Assembly: GCA_963844805.1 (NCBI GenBank)
Contig: CAWJPU010000001.1
Span: 329,734-393,733, forward strand
From: JACCZR01 sp963844805
Lineage (GTDB): Bacteria; Actinomycetota; Thermoleophilia; Solirubrobacterales; Thermoleophilaceae
DNA length: 64,000 nt
Direction: 5' to 3'
Positions 42,340 through 52,802 of the stretch are shown one piece after another (within the stretch, counting starts at the first letter, position 1; every line of letters begins with the position of its first letter). The translations under genes were made by a program, and so were the position numbers. The notes beneath the pieces were generated by a model, which worked only from the letters and a program-made list of their open reading frames with translations, did not search any database and was not told the DNA's origin.

Positions 42340-43493
42340 GCAGGCACCGCAGACTCTGGACGGGCGACCGCCCGCAGTCGGAGCTCGAGGGCTGGGCGGC
42401 GCCCAAGCCGCCTCCGCCCCCCGAGCCCGAATCCGCCGAGGAGCCGCCGCGCAAGCGGCCGCCCTCACGCCGCCGGCTGCTGCTGAGCGGCGCGGGCCTG
42501 GGCGCCCTTCTGGTGGTGGTCGGCGTGACCCTCGGGCTGCTGCTGAGCGGCGGCTCGGGAGAGGATCCCGAGAGCGGCACGACGCCGCTGGTGAGCGGCG
42601 GCTCGGCCCCGCGGACCACGGCGGGGAAGGTCTACGCGGCGGTCGCCGACGGGGTGGTGTCGGTGCGTTCGGGCCGCGGGTCGGGCACCGGCTTCGTGCT
42701 CAACCGCAACGGCACGCTGGTCACCAACGCCCACGTGGTCGGCTCCTCCGGCCAGGTGCGCGTCCGCTTCGGCGACGCCGGCCGCCAGGTGACCGCGCGC
42801 GTGCTGGGCAGCGACGGCTCGAGCGACCTCGCCGTGCTGAAGGTCGACCCCCGCCGCGCCGGGCCGCTGCGGGCACTGCGGCTGGGCGACTCGGGCAAGG
42901 TGTCCGTGGGCGACGAGGTGGTGGCCGTGGGCCACCCCTTCGGTCTGGACCGGACTGCGACCGCCGGGATCGTGTCCGGCCTGGGCCGCGAGATCAAGGC
43001 GCCGAACGGCTACCAGATCGACGAGGTGATCCAGACCGACGCACCCATCAACCCGGGCAACTCCGGCGGCCCGCTGGTCGACGCGCGCGGGCGCGTGATC
43101 GGGGTCAACTCGCAGATCGCCACGGCCGGCGCCCAGGGCAACCTCGGCATCGGCTTCGCCGTGCCCGCCAGCGCGATCCAGCAGGTGGTGCCGCGGCTCT
43201 CCCGCGGGCAGACGGTCCAGCGGCCCTACCTGGGCCTCACCACCGCCCCGGCCTCGCAGGGAGCCGAGGTGCGCGAGGCCGAGACGAGCGGGCCGGCCGC
43301 GCAGGCGGGCCTGCAGCCGGGCGACAAGGTCACCTCGGTGGGCGGGCGGCCGGTGCGCGAGCCCGAGGACGTGGCGGCCGCGATCGCCCGCCGCCGGCCC
43401 GGCGAGCGGGTGAAGGTCGAGTACGAGCGCAACGGGCAGAAGAAGTCCACCGAGGTCACCCTCGGCCGCCGGCCCGAGCGGTCCTCCCCGTGA
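42336..43493 (+). CDS. HtrA/DegP-like membrane-anchored serine protease with PDZ domain
   Basis: An intact 385 aa protein. A Pro-rich cytoplasmic N-terminus is followed by one membrane anchor (about residues 50-70) and a trypsin-like domain. Catalytic His is in VTNAHVVG, Asp in SSDLAVLKV and Ser in NPGNSGGPL. A single PDZ domain (RPYLGLTTAP, GPAAQAGLQPGDKVTSVGG) ends the protein. It should act outside the membrane in protein quality control. Its location between two VWA genes of a MoxR operon, with GTGA overlaps on both sides, is notable. Confidence 0.93.
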   Translation: MSRHRRLWTGDRPQSELEGWAAPKPPPPPEPESAEEPPRKRPPSRRRLLLSGAGLGALLVVVGVTLGLLLSGGSGEDPESGTTPLVSGGSAPRTTAGKVYAAVADGVVSVRSGRGSGTGFVLNRNGTLVTNAHVVGSSGQVRVRFGDAGRQVTARVLGSDGSSDLAVLKVDPRRAGPLRALRLGDSGKVSVGDEVVAVGHPFGLDRTATAGIVSGLGREIKAPNGYQIDEVIQTDAPINPGNSGGPLVDARGRVIGVNSQIATAGAQGNLGIGFAVPASAIQQVVPRLSRGQTVQRPYLGLTTAPASQGAEVREAETSGPAAQAGLQPGDKVTSVGGRPVREPEDVAAAIARRRPGERVKVEYERNGQKKSTEVTLGRRPERSSP

Positions 43494-44453
43494 GCTTCGC
43501 CTCGCCCGGATGGCTGGTGGCGCTGCTGCTGGTCCCGCTGGCGGTCGGCGCCTACCTGCTGCTCGACCGCAACCGGCGCCGCGCGGCCGGCGGCGTTCGC
43601 CAGCCCGAAGCTGATGGACTCTGTCGCTCCCTCCCGCCCCGGGTGGCGGCGCCACGCCCCGATCGTGGTCTACGCGGTCGCCTTCACCGCGCTGGCGGTC
43701 GCGCTGGCCCGCCCCGAGGCGACGGTCTCGGTGCCCGACTCGCGCGCCTCGGTGATGCTCGCCACCGACATCTCGGGCTCGATGGAGGCCCGGGACGTCA
43801 CGCCCACCCGCCTGGCCGCCGCCCGGCGCGCCGCGCTGGACTTCATGGACGAGGTCCCCGACGAGCTGCGCGTGGGCACGGTCACCTTCAACCACCGCGT
43901 CCGCAGCATCGAGGCCCCCACCACCGAGCGCGCCGGCGTGCTCGAGACCCTGCAGCGGCTGCGCTCCTCCGGCGGCACCGCGACCGGCGACGCCTTCGCC
44001 CTGTCGCTCGACCTGCTGGACCGCGCCCGCGCCCGCCGCGGGCAGAAGCCAGCCCCGGCCGCGATGGTGCTGCTGTCCGACGGCGCGGCCACCCACGGCG
44101 AGCCTCCCGGACCGGTGGCCGAGCGCGCGGCCCGGATCGGAATCCCCGTATACACCGTCGCCCTGGGCACCAACCGGGGCTCGATCCGCGTCCGCACCCG
44201 CGGCGGTGAGACGGTGCGCCGCTCGGTGCCGCCCGACCGCCAGACCATGCGCCAGATCGCCGAGACCACGGGAGGGCGCTACTACGAGACCGCCGACGAC
44301 CTGAAGCTGAACGAGATCTACGAGCGGCTGGGCAAGGAGGTCGGGCGCAAGAAGCAGAAGCGCGAGATCACCGGCGCCTTCGCGGGCGCAGCCGGCCTGC
44401 TGCTGCTTCTCGGCGGCGCGATGTCCCTGCGCTGGTTCGGCCGCCTGCCCTAG
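43490..44453 (+). CDS. BatA-like VWA membrane protein (copy 2), one frameshift
   Basis: About 320 aa from GTG 43490 with one inserted base near 43595. N-terminal membrane segment GWLVALLLVPLAVGAYLLL, a second at APIVVYAVAFTALAVALA, a VWA domain with MIDAS TDISGSMEARD, GGTATGDAFALSLD and LLSDGAATHG, and a C-terminal membrane segment. About half of the residues match copy 1, including the ending WFGRLP versus RFGRLP, so the pair arose by duplication around or followed by insertion of the protease gene. Confidence 0.88.
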
Positions 44454-44485
44454 CCGCCCCCGGCCACGCCTCCTGACAAGCTGCC

Positions 44486-46445
44486 GTGCCCGTGAGCGCG
44501 GACGGCGAGTTCCAGGACGTCCCGGGAGACGAGCAGCCGCCGCCGCCCCACAGCTCGCGCACCCCTGCCAAGGCCGGGCTCGCCGCCCTGACCCTGGGCG
44601 CGCTGGGGGTCGTCTTCGGCGACATCGGCACCAGCCCGCTGTACGCGATGAAGGAGACCTTCAGCACCGAGCACGGGCTGAAGCCGGAGCCGACGGCGGT
44701 GTTCGGCGTCCTCTCGCTGATCTTCTGGGCGATCACGATCGTCGTGACCTGCAAGTACGTCCTGTTCATCCTGCGCATGGACAACGAGGGCGAGGGCGGC
44801 GTCATGGCCCTCATCTCGCTCATCCGCCGGGCCCGGCTCGACACCCCGCGCGCCACCTGGGCGCTGGTGGCGATGGGCGCGTTCGGCGCGGCGCTGTTCT
44901 ACGGCGACGGGATGATCACACCGGCCATCTCGGTGCTGTCCGCGGTCGAGGGCCTCGAGGTGGTGACGCCGAGCATGGAGACCATCGTGGTGCCCGCCAC
45001 GCTGGTGATCCTGTCGACGCTGTTCTTCGTCCAGCGCTTCGGAACCGGCCCGCTGGGACGGTTCTTCGGGCCGGTCATGGGAGCGTGGTTCGGCTCGCTG
45101 GCCATCTTCGGCCTGGGCAAGGTCGTGGGCGACCCGTCCGTGCTGAAGGCGCTGTCGCCGACCTACGGCGTGCAGTTCTTCTTCGACCACGGAGGGGAGG
45201 CGTTCCTGGCGTTGGGCTCGGTGGTGCTGGCGATCACCGGCGCGGAGGCGCTGTACGCGGACATGGGTCACTTCGGGCGCGGTCCCATCCGCCGTGCCTG
45301 GTTCCTGCTCGTGCTTCCCGCCCTGTTCCTGAACTACCTCGGGCAGGGCGCGTTGCTGCTGTCCGAGCCGAACGCGATCGACAACCCGTTCTTCCGCCTG
45401 GTCCCGGAGTGGGCGCTGGTCCCGATGGTGGTGCTGGCCACGTCGGCCACGGTCATCGCCTCCCAGGCGGTGATCTCCGGCGCCTTCTCGGTCACCCGCC
45501 AGGCGGTGCAGCTCGGCTTCCTGCCGCTGCTGACCATCCGCCACACCTCCAGGCAGGCGATCGGCCAGATCTACGTGCCCGCGGTCAACTGGTCGCTGTT
45601 CGTGGCGATCGTCGGCGCTGGTGGTCGGCTTCGGCTCGTCCACCGCGCTGGCCTCGGCCTACGGGATCGCGGTCACCGGCACGCTGGCGATCGACACCAT
45701 CCTGGCTTTCGTGGTGGTGCGCGCCCTGTGGCACAAGCCGCTGTGGCTGGCGATCGTCGGCGCGACCGGGTTCCTGATCGTCGACCTCGCCTTCTTCGCC
45801 GCCAACATCCCGAAGATCCCCACCGGCGGCTGGTTCCCCCTGCTGGTCGGGCTCGGAGTGTTCTCGATCCTGATGACCTGGCGCCGCGGCCGGGAGGTGG
45901 TCAGTGCGCGGCGCGCCGAGGAGGAAGGCCCGCTGCTGGACTTCGTGAAGGAGCTACAGGCCTCCGACGACCCGCCCCTCCGGGTGCCGGGGACGGCGAT
46001 CTTCCTCAACGCCAAGGCGGACACCACGCCCCTGGCCATGCGCTACAACGTCGAGCACAACCACGTCCTGCATCAGCTCAACGTGGTGGTGTGCATCGAG
46101 TCGGTCGGGGTGCCCTACGTACCCGACGACGAGCGCTCCGAGGTCGACGACCTCTCCATTCCCGACGACGGGATCTCGCTCGTCGTCCTGCGCTTCGGCT
46201 TCCAGGACGAGCCCAACGTCCCCCGCGCGCTGCGGGGGGTCGAGTGCGACGGCCAGCCCGTCGACGTCGACAACGCCACCTACTTCCTCAGCCGGATCAC
46301 CGTTAGCCCCGGCAAGGAGAAGACGATGATGCGCTGGCGAAAGCGACTCTTCGCGCTGATGACCCGCAACTCGGCCAGCCGCTGGGCCTACTTCGACCTG
46401 CCCGAGGACCGGGTGGTCGCCTTCGGCTCCAACATCGAGGTCTGA
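44486..46445 (+). CDS. kup: Kup-type potassium uptake protein, one frameshift
   Basis: A K+/H+ symporter of about 652 aa. Family motifs: LGALGVVFGDIGTSPLYAMKE in the first membrane helix, GMITPAISVLSAVEGLEV, YLGQGALLL, TSATVIASQAVISGAFSVTRQ, and a C-terminal cytoplasmic domain (PGTAIFLNAKADTTPLAMRYN). One inserted base lies near 45617, inside VAIVGALVVGFG. Kup is a c-di-AMP target in several bacteria, and this window has two c-di-AMP riboswitches, but none precedes this gene. The start is GTG 44486, with GTG 44492 as an alternative. Confidence 0.91.
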
Positions 46446-47927
46446 CTAGGCGACTGCGGGCTGAGCGGCTCTCGCCGGCTGGGCGGCGTACTTGCCCGGC
46501 TCGAAGCGCCGCGTGCGACGGCGGAAGCGCCACGTGAAGTCCGGATAGATCACACCGTTGCGCCCGGTGGCGTCCAGGTACCAGCTCGAGCACCCGCCGG
46601 AGTTCCACACCGTGCCCGGCATGCGGTCGTCCAGGTCGCGGTTGTAGGCCTCCTGGACCTCCGGGCGCACCTCGACCGTGGCCAGGCCGCGGCGGTCCAT
46701 GGTGCGGATCGCGTCCATCACGTACTCGATGTGCGACTCGATCATGAACACCTGCGACTGGTGGCCGGTGCCCGTGTTGGGCCCGCTCAGGAAGAACAGG
46801 TTGGGGAACCCGGCGACGGCGAGGCCGAGGTACGCCCGGGGGCTCCGCCCCCAGTGGTCGCGCAGAGTGAGGCCGTCGCGGCCACGGATCCACTCGGCCG
46901 CCTTGATGTCGGTGGCGTGGAAGCCGGTGCCGAAGACGATCGTGTCCACCTCGTGGCGCTCGCCGTCCTCGGTCACGATGGCGTCGGCCTGGATCTCGCG
47001 GATGCCGTCGCTGACCAGGTCGACGTTGGGCTCCTCGAGGGCGGGATAGAAGAGGTTCGAGGGCAGGATGCGCTTACAGCCCAGCCGGTAGTCGGGGGTC
47101 AGGCGGCGGCGCAGCTCCGGGTCCTTGATCTGCGACTCCCGGTGCCGCGTGGCCGCCCGCTCGAGCAGCTTCAGCCGCGCCGGCTTGTGGACGAGGCCGA
47201 ACACCATCGCCTCGTGCATCCAGTAGACCATCGAGCGCACGGCCTTCTGGGCCGCGGGCAGCCGCCGGTACAGCCGCCGCTCCAGAGAGGTGATCGGCCG
47301 GTCGCTGTGCGGCACGATCCACGGCGGGGTGCGCATGAAGACCTTCAGCCGCTGCACCCGGGACTGGATGTTGGGCACGGTCTGGATGGCCGATGCGCCC
47401 GTGCCTATCACGGCCACCCGCTCGCCGGTCAGGTCGTGGTCGTCGTGCCAGGCCGCGGTGTGGAACGCCGGGCCCTCGAAGCTCTCCAGTCCGGGGATCG
47501 AGGGGATGGCCGGCTCGGACAGTCCGCCGGGGCCGGCCACCAGGACGTCGGCGGTGACCTCGCCCTGGCTGGTCACGACCCGCCAGTGCTGCTCGTCCTC
47601 GTTCCATTCCGCCCCGGTCACCTCGTGGTTGAGGCGGATGTAGGGCATCACGCCGGAGTCCTCGGCCACCCGGCGCATGTAGTCCCAGATCTCCTGCTGC
47701 TTGGAGTAGGTCCGGGTCCAGTTGGGATTGGGCGCGAACGAGAACGAGTAGAGGTGCGAGGGGATGTCGCACTGGCAGCCCGGGTAGCGGTTGGCCTGCC
47801 AGGTGCCGCCCACGTCGTCGGCCCGCTCGAGCACCACGAAGTCCGTCCTGCCTTCCTGCAGCAGGCGGATGGCCATCCCCATGCCGGAGAAGCCGGAGCC
47901 GATGATCGCGATGCCGTAGTCGCTCAT
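46446..47927 (-). CDS. Flavin-containing monooxygenase (Baeyer-Villiger type)
   Basis: An intact 493 aa FAD/NADPH enzyme that inserts oxygen next to carbonyls or on heteroatoms. FAD-binding motif is AIIGSGFSGMGMAIRL, followed by DVGGTWQANRYPGCQCD. The Baeyer-Villiger fingerprint appears as FEGPAFHTAAWHDDHD (the final Pro of the consensus is not present). NADPH motif is VAVIGTGASAIQ, then VFGTGFHATD near the C-terminus. Substrate unknown. Downstream of an unknown membrane protein gene on the same strand, 21 bp apart. Confidence 0.9.
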   Translation of the reverse strand: MSDYGIAIIGSGFSGMGMAIRLLQEGRTDFVVLERADDVGGTWQANRYPGCQCDIPSHLYSFSFAPNPNWTRTYSKQQEIWDYMRRVAEDSGVMPYIRLNHEVTGAEWNEDEQHWRVVTSQGEVTADVLVAGPGGLSEPAIPSIPGLESFEGPAFHTAAWHDDHDLTGERVAVIGTGASAIQTVPNIQSRVQRLKVFMRTPPWIVPHSDRPITSLERRLYRRLPAAQKAVRSMVYWMHEAMVFGLVHKPARLKLLERAATRHRESQIKDPELRRRLTPDYRLGCKRILPSNLFYPALEEPNVDLVSDGIREIQADAIVTEDGERHEVDTIVFGTGFHATDIKAAEWIRGRDGLTLRDHWGRSPRAYLGLAVAGFPNLFFLSGPNTGTGHQSQVFMIESHIEYVMDAIRTMDRRGLATVEVRPEVQEAYNRDLDDRMPGTVWNSGGCSSWYLDATGRNGVIYPDFTWRFRRRTRRFEPGKYAAQPARAAQPAVA

Positions 47928-47948
47928 GCCGGGCGAGCCCGCCCAAGC

Positions 47949-49797
47949 CTACGGGGCCGGCGTGGCCTCGCGGGGAGCGCCCGGCTCGCGGGCGCCCCGC
48001 GCCAGGCGCGAGGTGCCCCAGCCGAGGGCGAGCACGAAGCTGACCGAGATGACGAGCACGATCAGCGACGCGGCCCCCCACAGCCAGCCGGGGACGTCGT
48101 CCTTCAGCTCGCGCTGGAGGATCTTCGTCTCGTCGACGAGCGGGCGCTCGAAGCTGGGCCGGGCGGGGACCGCCGGCGCCGGGATGGCCGGGTCGGCCGG
48201 CAGGAACACCGGGATGCCGGCGAGCTCGCGCCCGCGGTGCAGGCGGACCAGCGTCTTCCAGTCGCCGCTCACGGGGATGGGCTCGGTGGTGCGGTAGACG
48301 CCCTCGCGGACCTTCTCGAGTTGCTCCACGCGCAGCCCGCCGCCCTGCCAGGCGGTGGTCTGCACCCACTGCGCGTCCTTGGCGGCGGAGGGCGGGTCGA
48401 ACTTCACGGTCGCCGCCGCCTCGCCCGGCCCGGTCTTGCGCAGCTGCACGTCGGCGCGGACGCCCTGCGGGTCGGCGGTCACGAGGCCGTTGGCGATCAG
48501 CACGGCGATCACCGCCAGCCCCGCGGCGAACGCGGCGCGCGCGACGGCGCGGCTGGGCAGCTCGCGGTTCAGGCCCGCGCCCAGCAGTCCGCCGATCAGC
48601 CCGCCCGCGACGCCTGCCGCGGCGCCGAGCAGCAGGCCCTCCGGCAGCAGCTCGGTCGTCCAGGGGTTGACGAAGGCGACCTGGGTCCAGCCGTACTCGG
48701 CGAAGAAGCCGACCGTGCCGGCCAGCAGGCCGCCCAGGGCGCCGAAGACGACCGCCCCGCGGCGCAGCGCCACCAGCGCGACCAGCTCGAAGCAGAGCGC
48801 CTCGACCAGGTACAGCGGCATGGAGGCCACCGGCTCGCCCAGGACGGGGCCGACCAGGAGGGTCACCAGACCGCGGACCAGCAGGAAGAACAGCGCGGCG
48901 CCGAGCGCACCGCCGGGGCCGACCCAGAGGCGCGCGGCGGCCAGGCCGCAGCCGGCGGCGAAGGCGATCAGGATCGGGTGGAAGATCTGCGCGAACTGCT
49001 GGACGCCGAAGTCGTACTCCGCCTGGAAGGTCGAGAGCCCGATCAGCAGCCCGCCCATCAACGCCACGCGGCGGAGGTAGACCACCGTCGAGTCGCTGCC
49101 GAAGCCGAGCAGCAGCGCCCTGGCATTGCCCTCGGGCGGTGAGCCGGGCCGGCGGCGGCTGTACATGCCCTCCGCCAGAAGCACGGCCTGGCCGATGAGG
49201 CACATGCCGGCGCCCCCGATCAGCATCAGGTGGGTCGGGCCCCAGAGCGTCACGTCCTGTCCGAACAGGCGGTGCCACACGTCGTCGAGCGGGAAGCCGA
49301 GCAGGGCGAACGAGCCCGCCGCGGCCATCAGCACGCCGCCTATCGGCGCGCGCAGGCCGAGGACGTTCACCGGCGCGGGCCCCACCTGCTCGTCGTTGCG
49401 CGGCAGCGTGACCGACAGGCAGCCGGCGGAGAAGACCCCGAACAGCCCGACGAGGATCAGGTAGTGCGCCGGGTTGGCGAGCGGGCCCTCGTCGCGGCCG
49501 TCGGCGATGTGCAGCGAGATGTCCCAGTACATCCCGACGACGCGCGATGATCAGCGCTCCGCCCGCGATGCCGCTGGGCAGCGCGGCCCAGCCCGGAAGT
49601 CCGGAGATCCGCTCCGAGAAGGCGGCCAGGCGCGTGAGCGCGCCGTCGCCGCGATTTCGGTGGCGGGTGATCAGGTACAGCATCACCGCCGTGGCGATGC
49701 CTGCGCCGGCGGTGGCGATGACCACCTGGCCCAGCGCTGCGCCCCCTGCGGGCTTGGCTTGTGCGACGAGCGAGACGACGTCGGCGAAATCGGCCAT
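47949..49797 (-). CDS. Large polytopic membrane protein with extracellular C-terminal domain, one frameshift
   Basis: About 615 aa with an inserted base near 49543. Roughly ten hydrophobic segments occur, the first at residues 23-41 (VVIATAGAGIATAVMLYLI). Loops contain conserved-looking YWDISLHIADGRDEGP, ANPAHYLILVG and DVTLWGPTHLMLIGG, with His residues suited to metal or haem binding. After the last helices of the bundle a beta-rich domain follows (VRADVQLRKTGPGEAAATV, RVEQLEKVREGVYRTTEPIPV), then one more membrane segment near the C-terminus. I do not recognise the family. A perfect inverted repeat lies 36 bp upstream. Confidence 0.75.
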
Positions 49798-49832
49798 TGC
49801 CCCTCCGTTGGTCGATTGCGGCAGAGACCGTA

Positions 49833-49846
49833 ACACCATTTGGTGT
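49833..49846. promoter_or_regulatory. Perfect inverted repeat ACACCA-TT-TGGTGT
   Basis: A perfect 6-bp inverted repeat lies between the divergent membrane protein (start 49797) and cation channel (start 49873) genes. It is well placed to be an operator for either or both. The binding protein is unknown. Confidence 0.5.
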
Positions 49847-49872
49847 CACATTGAACGCTGTACCCAAGATCT

Positions 49873-50762
49873 GTGATCTCACTCACGGAATACAGTCGCC
49901 GCCGCATGCATCGGGTGGTGGCCCTCTGCCGACGGATCGCCGGAACGCGCCGCTTCCTGGCGCTTACCTTCTCGGTGATCCTCGCCAACGCGCTGGTGAT
50001 CGGCATCCAGACCTACGAGAAGGCCGAGGAGAGCTGGGGCGTGGTGCTCGACAAGCTCAACGCGATCTTCCTCGCGTTCTTCGTGGTCGAGCTGACAATC
50101 CGCATCACCGCGTACGGGAGGCGGCCGTGGCGCTTCTTCCGCGACGGCTGGAACGTCTTCGACTTCGCCATGACGGTCCCCGTGCTGATTCCCGGGGTCC
50201 GCGAGAGCACCACCGCGCTGCGGGTCGTGCGCTGCTGCGGGTCTTCCGGATCGTCAGCGCCCTCCCCGAGATGCGGGTGCTGGTGTCCGGCCTCGGGCGC
50301 AGTGTCGCGCCGCTGCTGAGCATGGGCGTGCTGGTGATCCTGCTCTTCTACGCCTACGGGATGGTGGGCTGGATCCTGTTCGACGACCACGACCCCGCCA
50401 ACTGGGGCTCGCTGGGGCAGGCCATGCTCACGCTGTTCTCGATCCTGACCCTGGAGGGCTGGACCGAGATCCAGGACACGGCGCTCGAGCTCAGCAGCTG
50501 GTCGTGGGTGTACTTCGTGAGCTTCATCCTCGTCTCGTCGTTCGTCCTGATCAACATGGTCGTCGCCGTGCTCATCAACGGGGTCGAGGAGGCGCGGGCG
50601 GCCGGGGTCGCCGAGCGCCGCGCGCAGGAGCACGCCGAGGACGTGCCGCTGCTCGAGCGCCTGGCGGCGCTGCGCCAGGGGATCGACGACATCGAGCGCG
50701 AGCTGCTGAGCCGGAACGACCGGCCGGCGCCGGCGACTGACAAGATGGGCGCCGATGGCTGA
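49873..50762 (+). CDS. Voltage-gated cation channel (NaChBac-like), one frameshift
   Basis: About 296 aa forming a single six-helix channel subunit that would tetramerise. S1 is FLALTFSVILANALVIGIQ, and S3 FDFAMTVPVLIP. The S4 voltage sensor, after restoring one base near 50236, reads RVVRLLRVFRIVSALPEMR with Arg every third residue. The pore has selectivity filter LTLEGWTE, close to the NaChBac TLESW type, so Na+ (or Ca2+) permeation is likely. S6 is FVLINMVVAVLING, followed by a coiled-coil tail as in bacterial Nav channels. Start GTG 49873; ATG 49906 is an alternative. Confidence 0.87.
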
Positions 50763-51371
50763 CGAGTTCCGGGTGGAGGTCAATCTCGACGACCCCGAGC
50801 ACGGCTACGGGCTCGGGGAGCGCCTGCGCGCGCGGCACCTCGACGACGAGACGCGGGAGCGCCTCGGCAACCGCGTGGTGGTCACGCGGGACGGGCCGCG
50901 GCTGTTCCTCTACACGGCCACCCAGGACGAGGCCCACGCCGCCGAGGAAGTGGTCCGCGAGCTGATCGAGCAGGACGACCTGAGCGCCGAGGTGCACACG
51001 ACCCGTGGCACCCCGACGAGGAGGCGTGGGAGGACGCGTCGCACCCCCTCCCCGCCAACGAGCAGCAGCGCGCCGAGGAGCGCGCCAAGGCCCAGGGTGA
51101 GGACTGGGAGGTGCGGATCGAGCTCTCGGGGCTCACGATCGCGGTGGAGATGGAGCGGGACCTGATCGACGAGGGGCTCTCCGTCGAGCGCCGCTTCTCG
51201 TACCTGATGGTGGGCGCCGCGACCGAGGAGAGCGCGCGCGAGCTGGCCGAGCGCTTCCGGGCGTCCCTGCCCGAGGGCACCCCCGTGCACGTGGAGCCGA
51301 ACATGAGCGAAGTGCCCGACCCGCGCTTCGTGATGCTCGCGGGCCAGCCGGTCTCGCCCGACTGCGTCTGA
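50755..51371 (+). CDS. Two-domain alpha/beta protein of unknown function, one frameshift
   Basis: About 205 aa from ATG 50755, which overlaps the channel gene end by 8 bp in another frame. It contains two similar domains of about 70 residues: RVVVTRDGPRLFLYTATQDEAH with AAEEVVRELIEQ, and EVRIELSGLTIAVEMERDL with ATEESARELAERFRAS. They look like repeated beta-alpha ferredoxin-like modules. A deleted base near 51005 separates them (DLSAEVHTTR, then WHPDEEAWEDASHPLP). No family was recognised. Its overlap suggests cotranscription with the channel. Confidence 0.7.
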
Positions 51372-52802
51372 GCTTCCTCGAGGACCTCGTAGGCGCGGCC
51401 GCCGGCCGGGCCGACTACGCCGACGCCCGACTCGTACGGACCCGGCACGAGCGCGTGGGGCTGCGCGACGGGGCGATCGAGACGCTGGAGCGTGGCGAGG
51501 ACGAGGGGGTCGGCGTGCGCGTGCGCATGGGCGGGGCTTGGGGCTTCGCCGCCTGCGGGGCGCCGACCCGCGAAGCGGGGCGAGCAGGCGCTGGCGCGGG
51601 CATTGGAGGTGGCGCGGACCCAGCCGGCGGCGGGCGGCGGCGCGCTCGCGCCGGAGCCGCCGGCCCGGGGCGAGCGCTCGGGGCCCTGCGAGGAGGACCC
51701 CTTCGACGTATCGCTGGAGGAGAAGCTCGACCTGCTGGCCGCCGCCGACGTGGCGCTGCGGGCCCAGCCCGGGCTGGCCGTCGCGCGCGCCGAGCTGTCC
51801 GCGCTGTCCACCGACGTGGAGTTCGCCTCCACCGAGGGCGCGCTGTTCCGCCGCCGGCTGACCGAGTGCGGTGGCGGCCTGGCGGCCTCGGCGGTGAACG
51901 AGGAGGGCGCGCAGGTGCGCTCCTGGCCCGCCTCCCACGGCGGCAGCGTCGCCCAGGCCGGCTTCGAGCACGTGCGCCGGCTCGACCTGGCCGCAGCGGC
52001 GCCGCGGCTGGCCGAGGAGGCGGTCGCGCTGTTGAGCGCGCCCGACTGCCCGTCCGGCCCGCAGACGCTGATCCTGGCCGGCGAGCAGCTCGGCCTGCAG
52101 CTGCACGAGTCGGTGGGCCACGCGGTGGAGCTGGACCGGGTGCTGGGCCGCGAGGCCTCGTACGCGGGCACGAGCTTCGTCTCCGCGCACGACATCGGCT
52201 CGCTGCGCTACGGATCGGAGCTGATGAACGTGACCGCCGACGGCACCTCGCCCGGCGGCCTGGGGACGTTGCCGTGGGACGACGAGGGCGTCGAGGGCCA
52301 GGCCGTGCCGATCGTGCGCGAGGGCGTGCTGCGCGGCTTCCTCTCCTCGCGCGAGACCGCCGCGGAGATCGGCCTCGAGCGATCGGGCGGCTGCATGCGC
52401 GCCGACGGCTTCGCCCGCCAGCCGCTGGTGCGGATGACCAACGTGAACCTGGAGCCCGGCGGGGCCGGGACGCTCGAGGAGCTGATCGCCGACACCGACA
52501 GCGGCGTGCTGCTGGACACCAACCGCTCGTGGTCGATCGACTCGCGGCGGCTGCAGTTCCAGTTCGGCGCCGAGGCCGCGTGGGAGATCCGCGATGGGCG
52601 CCTCGGACGGCTGCTGCGCAACCCGAGCTACGCCGGCGTCACGCCGCGCTTCTGGGGGTCGATGGACGCCGTCTGCTCGGCCTCGGAATGGCGGCTCGCC
52701 TCGGTGGTCAACTGCGGCAAGGGCGAGCCCGGCCAGGTGGCCCGGGTCTCCCACGGCTCGGCCCCCGCGCGCTTTCGCGGGGTCGAGATGGGCATGGCGT
52801 GA
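51368..52802 (+). CDS. tldD: TldD-family metalloprotease, one frameshift
   Basis: About 477 aa. The zinc site HExxxH is present as LHESVGHAVELDRV. Other family segments are ASYAGTSFVS, GTLPWDDEGVEGQ and FLSSRETAAEIG near the C-terminal half. An inserted base near 51580 separates the N-terminal part (ADYADARLVRTRHERVGLRDG) from the rest. TldD works with PmbA/TldE to process peptide natural products and unfolded small peptides. The start is uncertain: a CTG at 51368 abuts the previous gene and GTG 51455 is the first common start. The next gene is its partner. Confidence 0.86.

Noticed and set aside
44486..46445. Kup as a riboswitch-controlled gene
   Set aside because: Although Kup is a common c-di-AMP target, the 32 bp between the VWA gene and kup leave no room for a ydaO-type leader.
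46731..49142. Very long plus-strand open frame opposite the monooxygenase and membrane protein genes
   Set aside because: It is the mirror image of high-GC coding sequence on the minus strand; composition is extreme in His, Gln, Gly and Arg, with no motifs. The minus-strand genes have clear family signatures.
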